A stretch of 64,000 bases of DNA from an uncultured Prevotellaceae bacterium (lineage in GTDB: Bacteria > Bacteroidota > Bacteroidia > Bacteroidales > Bacteroidaceae): NCBI GenBank assembly GCA_937910905.1, contig CALEPV010000032.1:1-64000 (forward strand), in the 5' to 3' direction. How positions within the stretch are numbered: the stretch's first letter is position 1; every line of letters starts with the position of its first letter. The notes beneath the pieces were generated by a model. It saw only the letters and a list, made by a program, of their open reading frames with translations. It did not search any database and was not told the DNA's origin. The translations under genes were made by a program, and so were the position numbers. Below are positions 34,248 to 42,899 of the stretch, in pieces.

Positions 34248-35687
34248 TCAGTGTCTATTCACCGTATCCAGCGCATCCTGATATATCTCCACAGTGTATC
34301 GGCGACGCAACTCTGCTACGAACTCCTGCTCCTTGAGAGCCTGATAGTCGGCCACAACAGCATCGCGTACATCGGTCCAGTACTTGGGACCCTTCTTCAT
34401 TTTGCGGCCAATCACGTTCACGCAGGGATACTGTGGATTCAGCTTGGTCTTGCCGGCCTTGATGCCGAATGCCAGAGAATCTACCATAGTGTTCTCTCCC
34501 TGTTCGAATACACGACGTTCGAAACGTACCATCACGCTGTCAGCATTGAACTGGCGGCGCACGATGTTGGCCCACTCGTCCTCCGGTTGCCCCTTCAAAG
34601 CCTTCTGCACGCGCTTCAGTACATCTGGTGTACGGGCCTGCAGCAGAGCTCCTGCATAGTGAGGCTTGTCGAAGGCGTACTTTTTCTTGTTCTTCTTGAA
34701 GTACTTCTCCAGTGCAACGGTGTCCTGCGATGCGGGTGTCCACACCTGACGCTGGCATATCTCGAACAGCAGCAGGCCGTCATGGTACTCCTGTATTAGG
34801 TAGCGCAGGTCCGTATCGTCGGCAGCCAGGCGGTCGGCTTCCTCATCGAGCACCTGCTCTGCTGTCTTCTGTCCGTCGCTGGCAGCAGCTATGCTGTCCA
34901 CCAGCTGTGTGGCCAGCTGCTCACGTATGCCGCGCGACTCTAGGAACTGCTGTATGCGCGGAGCCAGCGTGTCGAAGGGTTCCAGCGATTTCTGGTCGTT
35001 CAGCTTGATGATGTGCCATCCCACCGTAGAGAGTAGCGGCTTGGCCACCTCACCCTTTTTCAGCGAGTACATCACATCCTCTATCTCCTTGAGCAACTGG
35101 TGCGGACCCACCCACCCTATCACGCCGCCATTGGCAGCTGTCTGGCGGTCATCGGAGTGCTGTGCAGCCAGCTGTGCGAAGTCGGCACCAGCCAGGAATG
35201 CAGCATAGATGCTGTCTGTGCGCTCTCTGGCAACCGTCTGCTGGTCGGCAGTGGCTTGCTGCGGAAGCCTGATGAAGATATGGGCCGGTTGCATCAGCTC
35301 ATGTCCTTCGAGCGAAGCAACCATCTGAGCATAGTAGTCGCGCACTTTCTGCTCGACATCTGCATCAGTAACCAGCAACGGGCGTATCTGCTGGTCGCGG
35401 TACGAGCGGAACTCCTGCTGATAGCTGCTCAGGGTGTCAAGGTGAGCATCCAGCGCAGCCTCGACCTTCAGACGGTAGTTGGCATACAGCTCAGCATACT
35501 CTTCGACCGTCTTTTGGTCAATCACACCATCGGTGTTGTTCTTATTGTAGTTGTACTCAAACTCCGAGCGTGTCACAGGCTTGCCGTTCACACGCATCAC
35601 GATGGGATCCGACTGTGCAGATATAATAATTGCAGAACAGGCAAGGCTGATAAATAATAGTGCTCTACGTATCATGTCCTTAGGCAT
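34248..35687 (-). CDS. SurA-like periplasmic peptidyl-prolyl isomerase 2
   Basis: A 479-residue secreted protein with a signal peptide (MIRRALLFISLACSAIIISA) and a parvulin domain near residues 115-250 (HIFIRLPQQATADQQTV, FAQLAAQHSDDRQTAANGGVIGWV, GWHIIKLNDQKSL). A long C-terminal helical segment follows. The start at 35687 (ATG after an intergenic TCAATTA-type repeat) is used; Met5 at 35675 also fits the signal peptide. It lies 34 bp downstream of guaB and is followed by the DUF559 element, then isomerase 1. The family folds outer-membrane proteins in the periplasm. Confidence 0.9.
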   Translation of the reverse strand: MPKDMIRRALLFISLACSAIIISAQSDPIVMRVNGKPVTRSEFEYNYNKNNTDGVIDQKTVEEYAELYANYRLKVEAALDAHLDTLSSYQQEFRSYRDQQIRPLLVTDADVEQKVRDYYAQMVASLEGHELMQPAHIFIRLPQQATADQQTVARERTDSIYAAFLAGADFAQLAAQHSDDRQTAANGGVIGWVGPHQLLKEIEDVMYSLKKGEVAKPLLSTVGWHIIKLNDQKSLEPFDTLAPRIQQFLESRGIREQLATQLVDSIAAASDGQKTAEQVLDEEADRLAADDTDLRYLIQEYHDGLLLFEICQRQVWTPASQDTVALEKYFKKNKKKYAFDKPHYAGALLQARTPDVLKRVQKALKGQPEDEWANIVRRQFNADSVMVRFERRVFEQGENTMVDSLAFGIKAGKTKLNPQYPCVNVIGRKMKKGPKYWTDVRDAVVADYQALKEQEFVAELRRRYTVEIYQDALDTVNRH

Positions 35688-35721
35688 TGTCAATTATCAA
35701 TTATCAATTGTCAATTATCTG

Positions 35722-37200
35722 TTATTGCGGCCTGCTATAGTTAGGTGCCTCGCTGGTGATGGTGATGTCGTGCGGATGGCTCTCCAGCACACCAGCATTG
35801 GTGATGCGCACGAAGCGTGCATGATGCAGGTCCTTGATTGTGGCTGCTCCGCAGTAGCCCATACCTGAGCGCAGGCCACCGATGAGCTGGTAAATTACCT
35901 CCTGCACAGTGCCCTTGTAAGGCACACGGCCGGCGATGCCTTCCGGCACGAGCTTCTTCACATCCTTCTCGCCTGCCTGGAAGTAGCGGTCCTTCGAGCC
36001 GTTCTCCATAGCTTCCAGCGAGCCCATGCCGCGATAGCTCTTGAACTTACGGCCGTTGAATATGATTGTGTCGCCAGGGCTTTCCTCTGTACCAGCAACG
36101 AGGGAGCCAATCATCACGCAGTAGCCGCCTGCGGCTATGGCCTTGACGATGTCGCCTGAGTAGCGCAGGCCGCCGTCGGCAATGAGGGGCACGTCTGTTC
36201 CTTCCAGCGCCTTGGCCACATCGTAGACAGCGGTCAGCTGCGGTACGCCCACACCTGCCACCACACGTGTGGTGCAGATAGAGCCAGGCCCTATACCGAC
36301 CTTGATGCCGTCGGCACCTGCCTCGACCAGCATACGGGCAGCCTCGCCAGTGGCTACATTGCCCACCACGATGTCCACATCGGGATAAGCGGCCTTTGCC
36401 TCGCGCAGCTTCTCTATCACGCCGCGTGAATGGCCGTGAGCTGTGTCGATGACGATGGCATCGGCACCGGCATCCACCAGAGCCTTGATGCGCTCCATCG
36501 TATCTACTGTCACGCCCACTCCGGCAGCCACGCGCAGACGGCCTTTCTCGTCCTTGCAGGCCATGGGCTTGTCCTTAGCCTTCGTGATGTCCTTGTATGT
36601 GATCAAGCCTATGAGATGACCAGCCTCGTCGACCACAGGCAGCTTCTCAATCTTGTTCTCCTGTAGTATCTGCGCAGCAGCCGTCAGGTCGGTCTTCTGG
36701 TGTGTGGTCACCAGGTTGTCCTTGGTCATCACCGCTGCTATGGGGCGTGTGACGTTGCGCTCGAAGCGCAGGTCGCGGTTGGTCACGATGCCCTGCAGCT
36801 TGCGCTCATCGTCCACCACAGGTATGCCACCGATGTGATACTCAGCCATTAGGTTCAGTGCATCGGCCACTGTGGCGTGCGTGCTGATGGTCACTGGGTC
36901 ATAGATCATGCCGTTCTCGGCACGCTTCACTATGGCCACCTGACGAGCCTGCTCGTCGATGCTCATGTTTTTGTGTATCACACCTATGCCACCTTCGCGG
37001 GCAATGGCAATAGCCATTGTTGCCTCGGTCACAGTGTCCATAGCGGCTGTGACGAAGGGCACCTTCAGCTCAATGTTGCGTGAAAAACGTGTGGTGAGGT
37101 TGACCTCGCGGGGCAACACCTCTGAATAAGCCGGCACGAGCAACACGTCGTCAAACGTGAGGCCGTCCTGCACAATACGGTCTGCAATAAAGTTTGCCAT
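35722..37200 (-). CDS. guaB: Inosine-5'-monophosphate dehydrogenase
   Basis: The 492-residue enzyme oxidises IMP to XMP, the first committed step to GTP. It has the N-terminal TFDDVLLVPAYSEVLP, two CBS domains at about residues 95-215, the catalytic-cysteine loop GIGPGSICTTRVVAGVGVPQ, and the flap segment GMGSLEAMENGSKDRYFQ. Length is typical (about 490). It has its own promoter and leads the SurA/OstA series. Confidence 0.97.
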   Translation of the reverse strand: MANFIADRIVQDGLTFDDVLLVPAYSEVLPREVNLTTRFSRNIELKVPFVTAAMDTVTEATMAIAIAREGGIGVIHKNMSIDEQARQVAIVKRAENGMIYDPVTISTHATVADALNLMAEYHIGGIPVVDDERKLQGIVTNRDLRFERNVTRPIAAVMTKDNLVTTHQKTDLTAAAQILQENKIEKLPVVDEAGHLIGLITYKDITKAKDKPMACKDEKGRLRVAAGVGVTVDTMERIKALVDAGADAIVIDTAHGHSRGVIEKLREAKAAYPDVDIVVGNVATGEAARMLVEAGADGIKVGIGPGSICTTRVVAGVGVPQLTAVYDVAKALEGTDVPLIADGGLRYSGDIVKAIAAGGYCVMIGSLVAGTEESPGDTIIFNGRKFKSYRGMGSLEAMENGSKDRYFQAGEKDVKKLVPEGIAGRVPYKGTVQEVIYQLIGGLRSGMGYCGAATIKDLHHARFVRITNAGVLESHPHDITITSEAPNYSRPQ

Positions 37201-37226
37201 AATCGATGCTTTCCTTTAATTGCGCG

Positions 37227-37257
37227 CAAAAGTACAGTTTTTCCACGACAAGCGCAA
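37227..37257 (-). promoter_or_regulatory. Promoter of guaB
   Basis: On the minus strand TTG (37257-37255) and TACTTTTG (37234-37227) are 20 bp apart. The -7 box is 26 bp before the guaB start. The rest of the recQ-guaB gap holds a weak hairpin, TGTACCA (37325-37331) with TGGTACA (37347-37353), that may end recQ transcription. Confidence 0.7.
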
Positions 37258-37377
37258 GCAAGTATCCACTAAATAAGGTTAACCGCATTTTTCACGTTAA
37301 TGAGAAGTCTGGTATCCACGATGTTGTACCATTAATGATGATGGTTTGGTACACATCCTCTTTCGTAAGCACCAGCG

Positions 37378-39552
37378 TTAGTTGCCCAGCTCTGATATGA
37401 ACTTGATGCGTACCAGACGTATCTGCTCCTCGGTGTACTCGTCGCCCAGCTCGTCGAGGGCATCGTCGATGTCGTCGGTTTCGCTCTCGCGGAAGTACTC
37501 GAAGATGTCCTCCACCTGGTCGGGGTCGAGCTCTTCATTGACGAAGTAGCTGATGTCTATCTTGGTGCCGCTGTACACGATGGCGTCTATCTCATCGAGC
37601 AGCTCGTCGAAGTCGAGGCCGCGCGAGCGTGCCAGGTCTTCGAGGTCCACCTTGCGGTCTATGGCTTGAATGATGGCCAGCTTGGCCTTGCTCTTGTTGG
37701 CCACGGTGCGCACGCGCAGGTCCTCCGGGCGTGTGATGTCGTACTCCTCGCAGTGTCGCTCTATGAGCTCGCAGAAGGCCTTGCCGTAGCGTCGGGCCTT
37801 GCCTTCGCCCACGCCTGGTATGGTCTTCAGCTCGTCGAGGGTGATGGGATACATGGTGGCCATGGCCTCCAGCGACGGGTCTTGGAATATCACGTACGGA
37901 GGTATGTTCTTCTCCTTGGCCACCTTCTTGCGCAGGTCGCGCAGCATGGTGTACAGCTCTTCGTCCACCACGCTGGTGCCTCCTTCAAGGTCGCTGCTGT
38001 CGAAGGTGTTGTCCTCGGTCACGAGGAAAGTCACAGGCTTCTGGAGGAACTTCTTGCCTCGGGCCGTAACCTTTAGCAGGCCATAGTTCTCCACCTCCTT
38101 CTCCAGGTACTCGCTGAGCAGCGCCTGCCGCACCACGGCATTCCAGTAGCGCGGTTCCTTCTTGTCGCCCTGCCCGAACACCTCCAGGTCGTCGTGCTTG
38201 TGGGATATGATTTCCTCGTTGGCGTGACCCACGATGATGTTTATCACGTGCGGAGTCTTGAAGTTCTCCTTCACGGCAAGTACCGTCTGTAGCAGCAGAA
38301 CCAGGTCGTCCTTCGCCTCGATGCGCTCCTTCGGATGCAGGCAGTTGTCGCAGTTGCCGCAGTTGTCCTTGTTGTACTCCTCACCGAAATAGTGCAGCAG
38401 CACCCTGCGGCGGCACACACTGGTTTCGGCATACGAGGCCGTCTCCTGCAGCAGCTGGCGGCCTATGTCCTGCTCGGACACAGGCTTGCCCTCCATGAAC
38501 TTCACCAGCTTCTGTATGTCCTTGTACGAGTAGAAGGTGATACACTGGCCCTCGCCGCCGTCGCGCCCGGCGCGGCCGGTCTCCTGGTAGTAGCCTTCGA
38601 GGCTCTTGGGTATGTCGTAGTGTATCACGAAGCGCACGTCGGGCTTGTCTATACCCATACCGAAGGCTATCGTGGCCACGATGATGTCTATGTCCTCCAT
38701 GATGAAGGCATCCTGTGTCTGCGTGCGTGTGGCGGTGTCCATGCCGGCATGGTAGGCGCGGGCATTGATGTCGTTGGCTCGCAGCACCTCGGCCAGTTCC
38801 TCCACCTTGCGGCGCGACAGACAGTAGATGATGCCGCTCTTGCCGGCATTCTGGCGAATGAACTTGATAATTTCCTTGTCTATATCCTTGGTCTTGGGCC
38901 GCACCTCGTAGTAGAGGTTGGGGCGGTTGAACGAGCTCTTGAACTCGACCGCATCCACCATGCCCAAGTTCTTCTTGATGTCGCCGCGCACCTTGTCGGT
39001 AGCCGTGGCGGTAAGAGCTATCACCGGCGCCGCCCCTATCTCATTGATTATCGGGCGAATGCGACGGTATTCAGGACGGAAGTCGTGACCCCACTCCGAG
39101 ATACAGTGGGCCTCGTCGACAGCGTAGAACGAAATCTTCACTCCGCGCAGGAAGTCCACATTCTCTTCCTTGGTGAGCGATTCGGGTGCCACATACAGCA
39201 TCTTGGTGCGCCCGCTGGTAACGTCAGCCTTCACCTGTTCGAGCGCAGCCTTATTGAGTGAGGAGTTCATGAAATGAGCAATGCCATCGTCGGCGCTCAC
39301 CTGGCGTATGGCGTCCACCTGATTCTTCATCAGGGCGATGAGGGGAGATATCACTATCGCGGTGCCCTCCAGCAGCAATGCCGGCAGCTGATAACAAAGC
39401 GACTTACCGCCGCCTGTGGGCATCAGCACAAACGTATCCTTGCCTGCAAGCACAGACTCGATGATAGTCTTCTGGTCTCCTTTGAAGGCATCGAATCCGA
39501 AGTAGTGCTTCAGTTGCATATTAAGATTGATGTCTCTGTTCTCTTTTTTCAT
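37378..39552 (-). CDS. recQ: ATP-dependent DNA helicase RecQ
   Basis: The 724-residue helicase has Walker A in MPTGGGKSLCYQLPA, the DEAH box as VDEAHCISEWGHDFRPEYR, and motif VI as YYQETGRAGRDGG. The RecQ C-terminal zinc cysteines are CRRR and NCGNCDNC, and an HRDC domain lies near residues 525-605 (YVIFQDPSLEAMATMYP). A C-terminal extension of about 100 acidic residues (DPDQVEDIFEYFRESETDDI) follows, common in Bacteroidales RecQ. It unwinds recombination and stalled-fork intermediates. In this genome it is upstream of guaB, while tig-clpP-clpX are found separately. Confidence 0.96.
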   Translation of the reverse strand: MKKENRDINLNMQLKHYFGFDAFKGDQKTIIESVLAGKDTFVLMPTGGGKSLCYQLPALLLEGTAIVISPLIALMKNQVDAIRQVSADDGIAHFMNSSLNKAALEQVKADVTSGRTKMLYVAPESLTKEENVDFLRGVKISFYAVDEAHCISEWGHDFRPEYRRIRPIINEIGAAPVIALTATATDKVRGDIKKNLGMVDAVEFKSSFNRPNLYYEVRPKTKDIDKEIIKFIRQNAGKSGIIYCLSRRKVEELAEVLRANDINARAYHAGMDTATRTQTQDAFIMEDIDIIVATIAFGMGIDKPDVRFVIHYDIPKSLEGYYQETGRAGRDGGEGQCITFYSYKDIQKLVKFMEGKPVSEQDIGRQLLQETASYAETSVCRRRVLLHYFGEEYNKDNCGNCDNCLHPKERIEAKDDLVLLLQTVLAVKENFKTPHVINIIVGHANEEIISHKHDDLEVFGQGDKKEPRYWNAVVRQALLSEYLEKEVENYGLLKVTARGKKFLQKPVTFLVTEDNTFDSSDLEGGTSVVDEELYTMLRDLRKKVAKEKNIPPYVIFQDPSLEAMATMYPITLDELKTIPGVGEGKARRYGKAFCELIERHCEEYDITRPEDLRVRTVANKSKAKLAIIQAIDRKVDLEDLARSRGLDFDELLDEIDAIVYSGTKIDISYFVNEELDPDQVEDIFEYFRESETDDIDDALDELGDEYTEEQIRLVRIKFISELGN

Positions 39553-39581
39553 AGCTTGTCGTCACTTCGTCATATCAGCAA

Positions 39582-39613
39582 CAAAGTTATGACAAAAGTA
39601 TTCACACATGCAA
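39582..39613 (-). promoter_or_regulatory. Promoter of recQ
   Basis: On the minus strand TTG (39613-39611) and TAACTTTG (39589-39582) are 21 bp apart, and the -7 box is 29 bp before the recQ start. The palindrome array begins 92 bp upstream of the -33 box. Confidence 0.68.
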
Positions 39614-39704
39614 CTTTTTGGCCATTTTTTTGTGCCCCGACCACACATATTCTTCATCTGCGCCACTTTTTCTCGCGCGCAAACAGATTTATATCATATA
39701 ACTT

Positions 39705-39782
39705 GCACCGCGGTGCAACGACCTCAACACCGCGGTGCAACAACCTCAACACCGCGGTGCAACAACCTCAACACCGCGGTGA
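39705..39782. repeat. 22-bp-phased palindrome array 3 (four units)
   Basis: Units start at 39705, 39727, 39749 and 39771, again exactly 22 bp apart. Unit 1 is GCACCGCGGTGC, units 2 and 3 are ACACCGCGGTGC, and unit 4 is ACACCGCGGTGA. Spacers are AACGACCTCA, AACAACCTCA and AACAACCTCA, so units 2-4 look like recent tandem copies. The array lies in the 469-bp gap between the recQ start and the asnS end. Confidence 0.9.
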
Positions 39783-39814
39783 GGAGCACTTATCAACGCG
39801 ATGATGGCGATACA

Positions 39815-39910
39815 TAATATCACTTCTACACGCATTTGCACGCCCATTTACACTCAGCGAAACCCTTGATTATCATACCATTACAACCGTGAGTGATATT
39901 AGTGATATCA
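39815..39910. repeat. Inverted repeat of unknown role between recQ and asnS
   Basis: TAATATCACT (39815-39824) is inverted as AGTGATATTA (39892-39901), and AGTGATATCA follows at 39901-39910. Otherwise this part of the gap shows no gene. Confidence 0.45.
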
Positions 39911-39962
39911 GTTTTGGCAAATTTTATAGATAGAAGATGAATCATAAGCTGCATGGAACAGC

Positions 39963-39988
39963 AAAAAGCCCCTCAGTCCTTGAGGGCT
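39963..39988 (-). terminator. Rho-independent terminator of asnS
   Basis: On the minus strand AGCCCTCA, a short loop and TGAGGGGCT form a stem followed directly by TTTTTG. It lies 34 bp after the asnS stop. Confidence 0.85.
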
Positions 39989-40021
39989 GAGAGACTATAG
40001 CGTTCTTTGGCAGAATGGAAA

Positions 40022-41416
40022 TCAGAAGTTGGCGTTGCCCGGAGTGCGTGGGAACGGTATGACATCGCGGATGTTCTGCATACCAGTCACGAACAGTATC
40101 AGGCGTTCAAAACCCAGGCCGAAGCCAGCGTGCGGACAGCTGCCCCAACGACGGGTGTCGAGATACCATCCCAGATGACGAGTATCCATCTGGCGGCGCT
40201 CTATCTCGGCCATCAGCTTGTCGTAGCTCTCCTCGCGCACGCTGCCACCAATGATCTCACCGATGGCGGGGAACAGCACATCGGTCCCTTGCATGGTCTT
40301 GCCGTCCTCGTTAAGCTTCATGTAGAACGACTTGATTTCCTTCGGGTAGTCAGTCATAATGACAGGCTTCTTAAAGTGCTCCTCCACGAGATAGCGCTCG
40401 TGCTCGGAAGCCAGATCGTCGCCCCAGTTGCAAGGGAACTCAAACTTGTGTCCCTGGCGGATAGCTTCCTGCAGGATGTTGATACCCTCAGTGTAGGTGA
40501 GGCGCACGAAGTTCTCCTTTAGCACACCGTTCAAGCGCTCCAGCAGAGTCTTGTCCACCATCTTGTTGAGGAACTCCAGGTCATCCTGACAGTTGTCCAG
40601 AGCCCAGCGCACACAGTACTTTATGAAGTCCTCCTCGAGGTCCATGAGGTCGTCCTTGTCGTAGAAGGCCATCTCCGGCTCTATCATCCAGAACTCGGCC
40701 AGATGGCGCGGCGTGTTGCTGTTCTCAGCACGGAATGTTGGGCCGAAAGTGTAAATCTGTCCGAGCGCTGTGGCACCCAGCTCACCCTCCAGCTGTCCGC
40801 TCACGGTGAGTGAGGTCTGCTCGCCGAAGAAGTCATCGTCGTAGATTATCTTGCCGTCTTTGTCTTTCTTTAGGTCGTAGAGGTTCTTGGTCGTGACCTG
40901 GAACATGTTGCCTGCACCCTCGCAGTCGGAGGCTGTGATGAGCGGAGTGTGGAAGTACACGAAGCCGTGCTCATGAAAGTAGGTGTGGATAGCCATCGCC
41001 ATGTTGTGGCGTATGCGCATGATGGCTCCGAAGGTGTTGGTGCGCACTCGCATGTGGGCCACCGTACGCAGGTACTCCCACGAAGCGCCCTTCTTCTGCA
41101 GGGGGTAGGTGTTGTCGCAGACGCCCAGCACCTCTATCTCCTTGGCCTGTATCTCGCTGGCCTGACCAGCAGCAGGGCTCTCCACCAGCGTACCTATCAC
41201 TTTCAGACAGGCACCGGTGGTAATGAGCTTCACCGTCTGTTCATCGAAGTTCTGGTCCTCGCCCACTATCTGCACGTTCTTGATGGTCGAGCCATCGTTC
41301 AGGGCAATAAAGAATATGCCCTTTGAGCCGCGCTTGGAGCGTACCCAGCCCATCACCGTTATCTTGCTACCGAAGTCTGTACGCTTCAGCGCATCGATTA
41401 TCTTTGTCCGTTTCAT
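40022..41416 (-). CDS. asnS: Asparaginyl-tRNA synthetase
   Basis: The 464-residue class II synthetase attaches asparagine to tRNA-Asn. It has an N-terminal OB-fold anticodon-binding domain (ITVMGWVRSKRGSKGIFFIAL), motif 2 around FRAENSNTPRHLAEFWMIEPE and motif 3 GFGLGFERLILFVTG. The ATG at 41416 is preferred over a TTG two codons upstream. The gene follows rluB by 55 bp and ends at a strong terminator. Its substrate asparagine is made by asnB in the same window. Confidence 0.97.
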   Translation of the reverse strand: MKRTKIIDALKRTDFGSKITVMGWVRSKRGSKGIFFIALNDGSTIKNVQIVGEDQNFDEQTVKLITTGACLKVIGTLVESPAAGQASEIQAKEIEVLGVCDNTYPLQKKGASWEYLRTVAHMRVRTNTFGAIMRIRHNMAMAIHTYFHEHGFVYFHTPLITASDCEGAGNMFQVTTKNLYDLKKDKDGKIIYDDDFFGEQTSLTVSGQLEGELGATALGQIYTFGPTFRAENSNTPRHLAEFWMIEPEMAFYDKDDLMDLEEDFIKYCVRWALDNCQDDLEFLNKMVDKTLLERLNGVLKENFVRLTYTEGINILQEAIRQGHKFEFPCNWGDDLASEHERYLVEEHFKKPVIMTDYPKEIKSFYMKLNEDGKTMQGTDVLFPAIGEIIGGSVREESYDKLMAEIERRQMDTRHLGWYLDTRRWGSCPHAGFGLGFERLILFVTGMQNIRDVIPFPRTPGNANF

Positions 41417-41471
41417 TGTCAATTATCAATTGTCAATTGTCCATTATCAACTGCGAATTGTGCATTGTGCA

Positions 41472-42833
41472 TTACTCAAACGCTCCCATGCGCAGCATGT
41501 TCACCTCCTGCTCGGTGAGATAGCGCCAGTCGCCACGACGCAGGTTCTTCTTGGTCAGGCCGGCAAAGAACACACGGTCGAGCTTGGTTACATGGTAGCC
41601 CAGATGCTCGAATATGCGGCGCACGATGCGGTTGCGACCGCTGTGTATCTCAATGCCCACCTGCTTTTTGTCGGTAGGTGAGGCATAGTCAACGGCATCG
41701 GCATGTATCTCGCCGTCCTCCAGAGTGATGCCCTCGGCTATCTGACGCAGGTCGGCTGCTGTCACGTTCTTGTCGCAGGTCACGTGGTAGATCTTCTTCT
41801 TGAGGTACTGCGGATGTGTGAGCTTGGATGCCATCTCACCATCGTTGGTCAGCAGTAGCACGCCTGTGGTGTTGCGGTCCAGACGACCTACGGGGTAGAT
41901 GCGCTCCATGCATGCATCCTTCACCAGGTCGAGCACAGTCTTGCGGTTCTGCGGGTCGTCGCTGGTGGTCACATAGTCCTTGGGCTTGTTGAGCAGCACG
42001 TACACCTTCTTCTCAATCTTCACCGGCTGATTGTGGAACTTCACCTCGTCGCTGCGCTTCACCTTGGTGCCAAGCTCGGTAACGACTACGCCGTTCACGC
42101 TCACCACACCTGCCTCGATGTAGCTGTCGGCCTCGCGGCGCGAGCACACTCCGGCATTGGCCAGGAACTTGTTCAGACGTATCGGTGCCTCCGGGTCGAT
42201 GTGTGCTTCTGAGTACTCAATGCGCTTCTTGTGGCTGTACTTGGCATGTGGGTCGTAGTCGCCGCTGCGCTGACGCTTGAAGCCGCCGCCGTAGTTGCCA
42301 CGCTGCTGATAGCTGCCGTCGCGCTGCTGGTAACCGCCACGCTGGTAGCCGCCGTCACGCTGGCCATAACCACCGCGTTGCTGATAGCCGCCTTCACGCT
42401 GGCCATAGCCGCCACGCTGCTGATAGCCACCCTCGCGCTGCTGGTAGCCGTTGCGCTGGCCGTAGCTGCTGCGACGCGGACGGAAGCCACCCTCATCGCC
42501 AGAATTGTTGTTGCTGGTATAGTTATTATCGCGTTGCTGGTAGGAGCGCTGCTGGTAGCCGTCACGCTGCTGGTAGCCACCCTCGCGTTGGAACCGCGGA
42601 CGATAGCCGCTTTCACGCTGCTGGTAGCCGCCCTCGCGCTGGCCATAGCTGCCATCCTGCGATGATATTGTACGATGCTTGAAGCCCTCGCGACTCTGAT
42701 AAGGTGTGCTGTGGGCTGCACGCTGAAAGCGTGGACGTGGTGTGCGACCGAAGCCCTCACGGTGTTCGTTGCTGTCGCTGTGTTCATTGTTGTCGCGGAA
42801 TGAATTGCGCCATTTCTCTTCGTTGTTCTCCAT
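41472..42833 (-). CDS. rluB: RluB-type pseudouridine synthase with a long Gln/Arg/Gly/Tyr repeat region
   Basis: The 453-residue protein has two parts. Residues about 50-190 are low-complexity repeats of QQREGGY and QRGGYGQR type, an RGG-like, RNA-binding-prone disordered region. From about residue 210 come an S4 RNA-binding domain (IRLNKFLANAGVCSRREADSY) and the RsuA/RluB catalytic domain with the active aspartate in VGRLDRNTTGVLLLTND. It should modify a uridine in 23S rRNA. Such N-terminal extensions occur in Bacteroidota homologues, though this one is long. It lies between purB and asnS in an apparent operon. Confidence 0.9.
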   Translation of the reverse strand: MENNEEKWRNSFRDNNEHSDSNEHREGFGRTPRPRFQRAAHSTPYQSREGFKHRTISSQDGSYGQREGGYQQRESGYRPRFQREGGYQQRDGYQQRSYQQRDNNYTSNNNSGDEGGFRPRRSSYGQRNGYQQREGGYQQRGGYGQREGGYQQRGGYGQRDGGYQRGGYQQRDGSYQQRGNYGGGFKRQRSGDYDPHAKYSHKKRIEYSEAHIDPEAPIRLNKFLANAGVCSRREADSYIEAGVVSVNGVVVTELGTKVKRSDEVKFHNQPVKIEKKVYVLLNKPKDYVTTSDDPQNRKTVLDLVKDACMERIYPVGRLDRNTTGVLLLTNDGEMASKLTHPQYLKKKIYHVTCDKNVTAADLRQIAEGITLEDGEIHADAVDYASPTDKKQVGIEIHSGRNRIVRRIFEHLGYHVTKLDRVFFAGLTKKNLRRGDWRYLTEQEVNMLRMGAFE

Positions 42834-42855
42834 AATTGTAGTCCTTTTAATCGTT

Positions 42856-42888
42856 CAACCTTGAACCTTGAACCTTGAACCTTGAACG
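42856..42888. repeat. 7-bp tandem repeat between purB and rluB
   Basis: CTTGAAC-type units of 7 bp (CAACCTTGAACC repeated about four times) fill most of the 66-bp gap between purB and rluB. Similar short tandem repeats occupy many gaps in this window. Confidence 0.8.
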
Positions 42889-42899
42889 TTCACTCTAAA

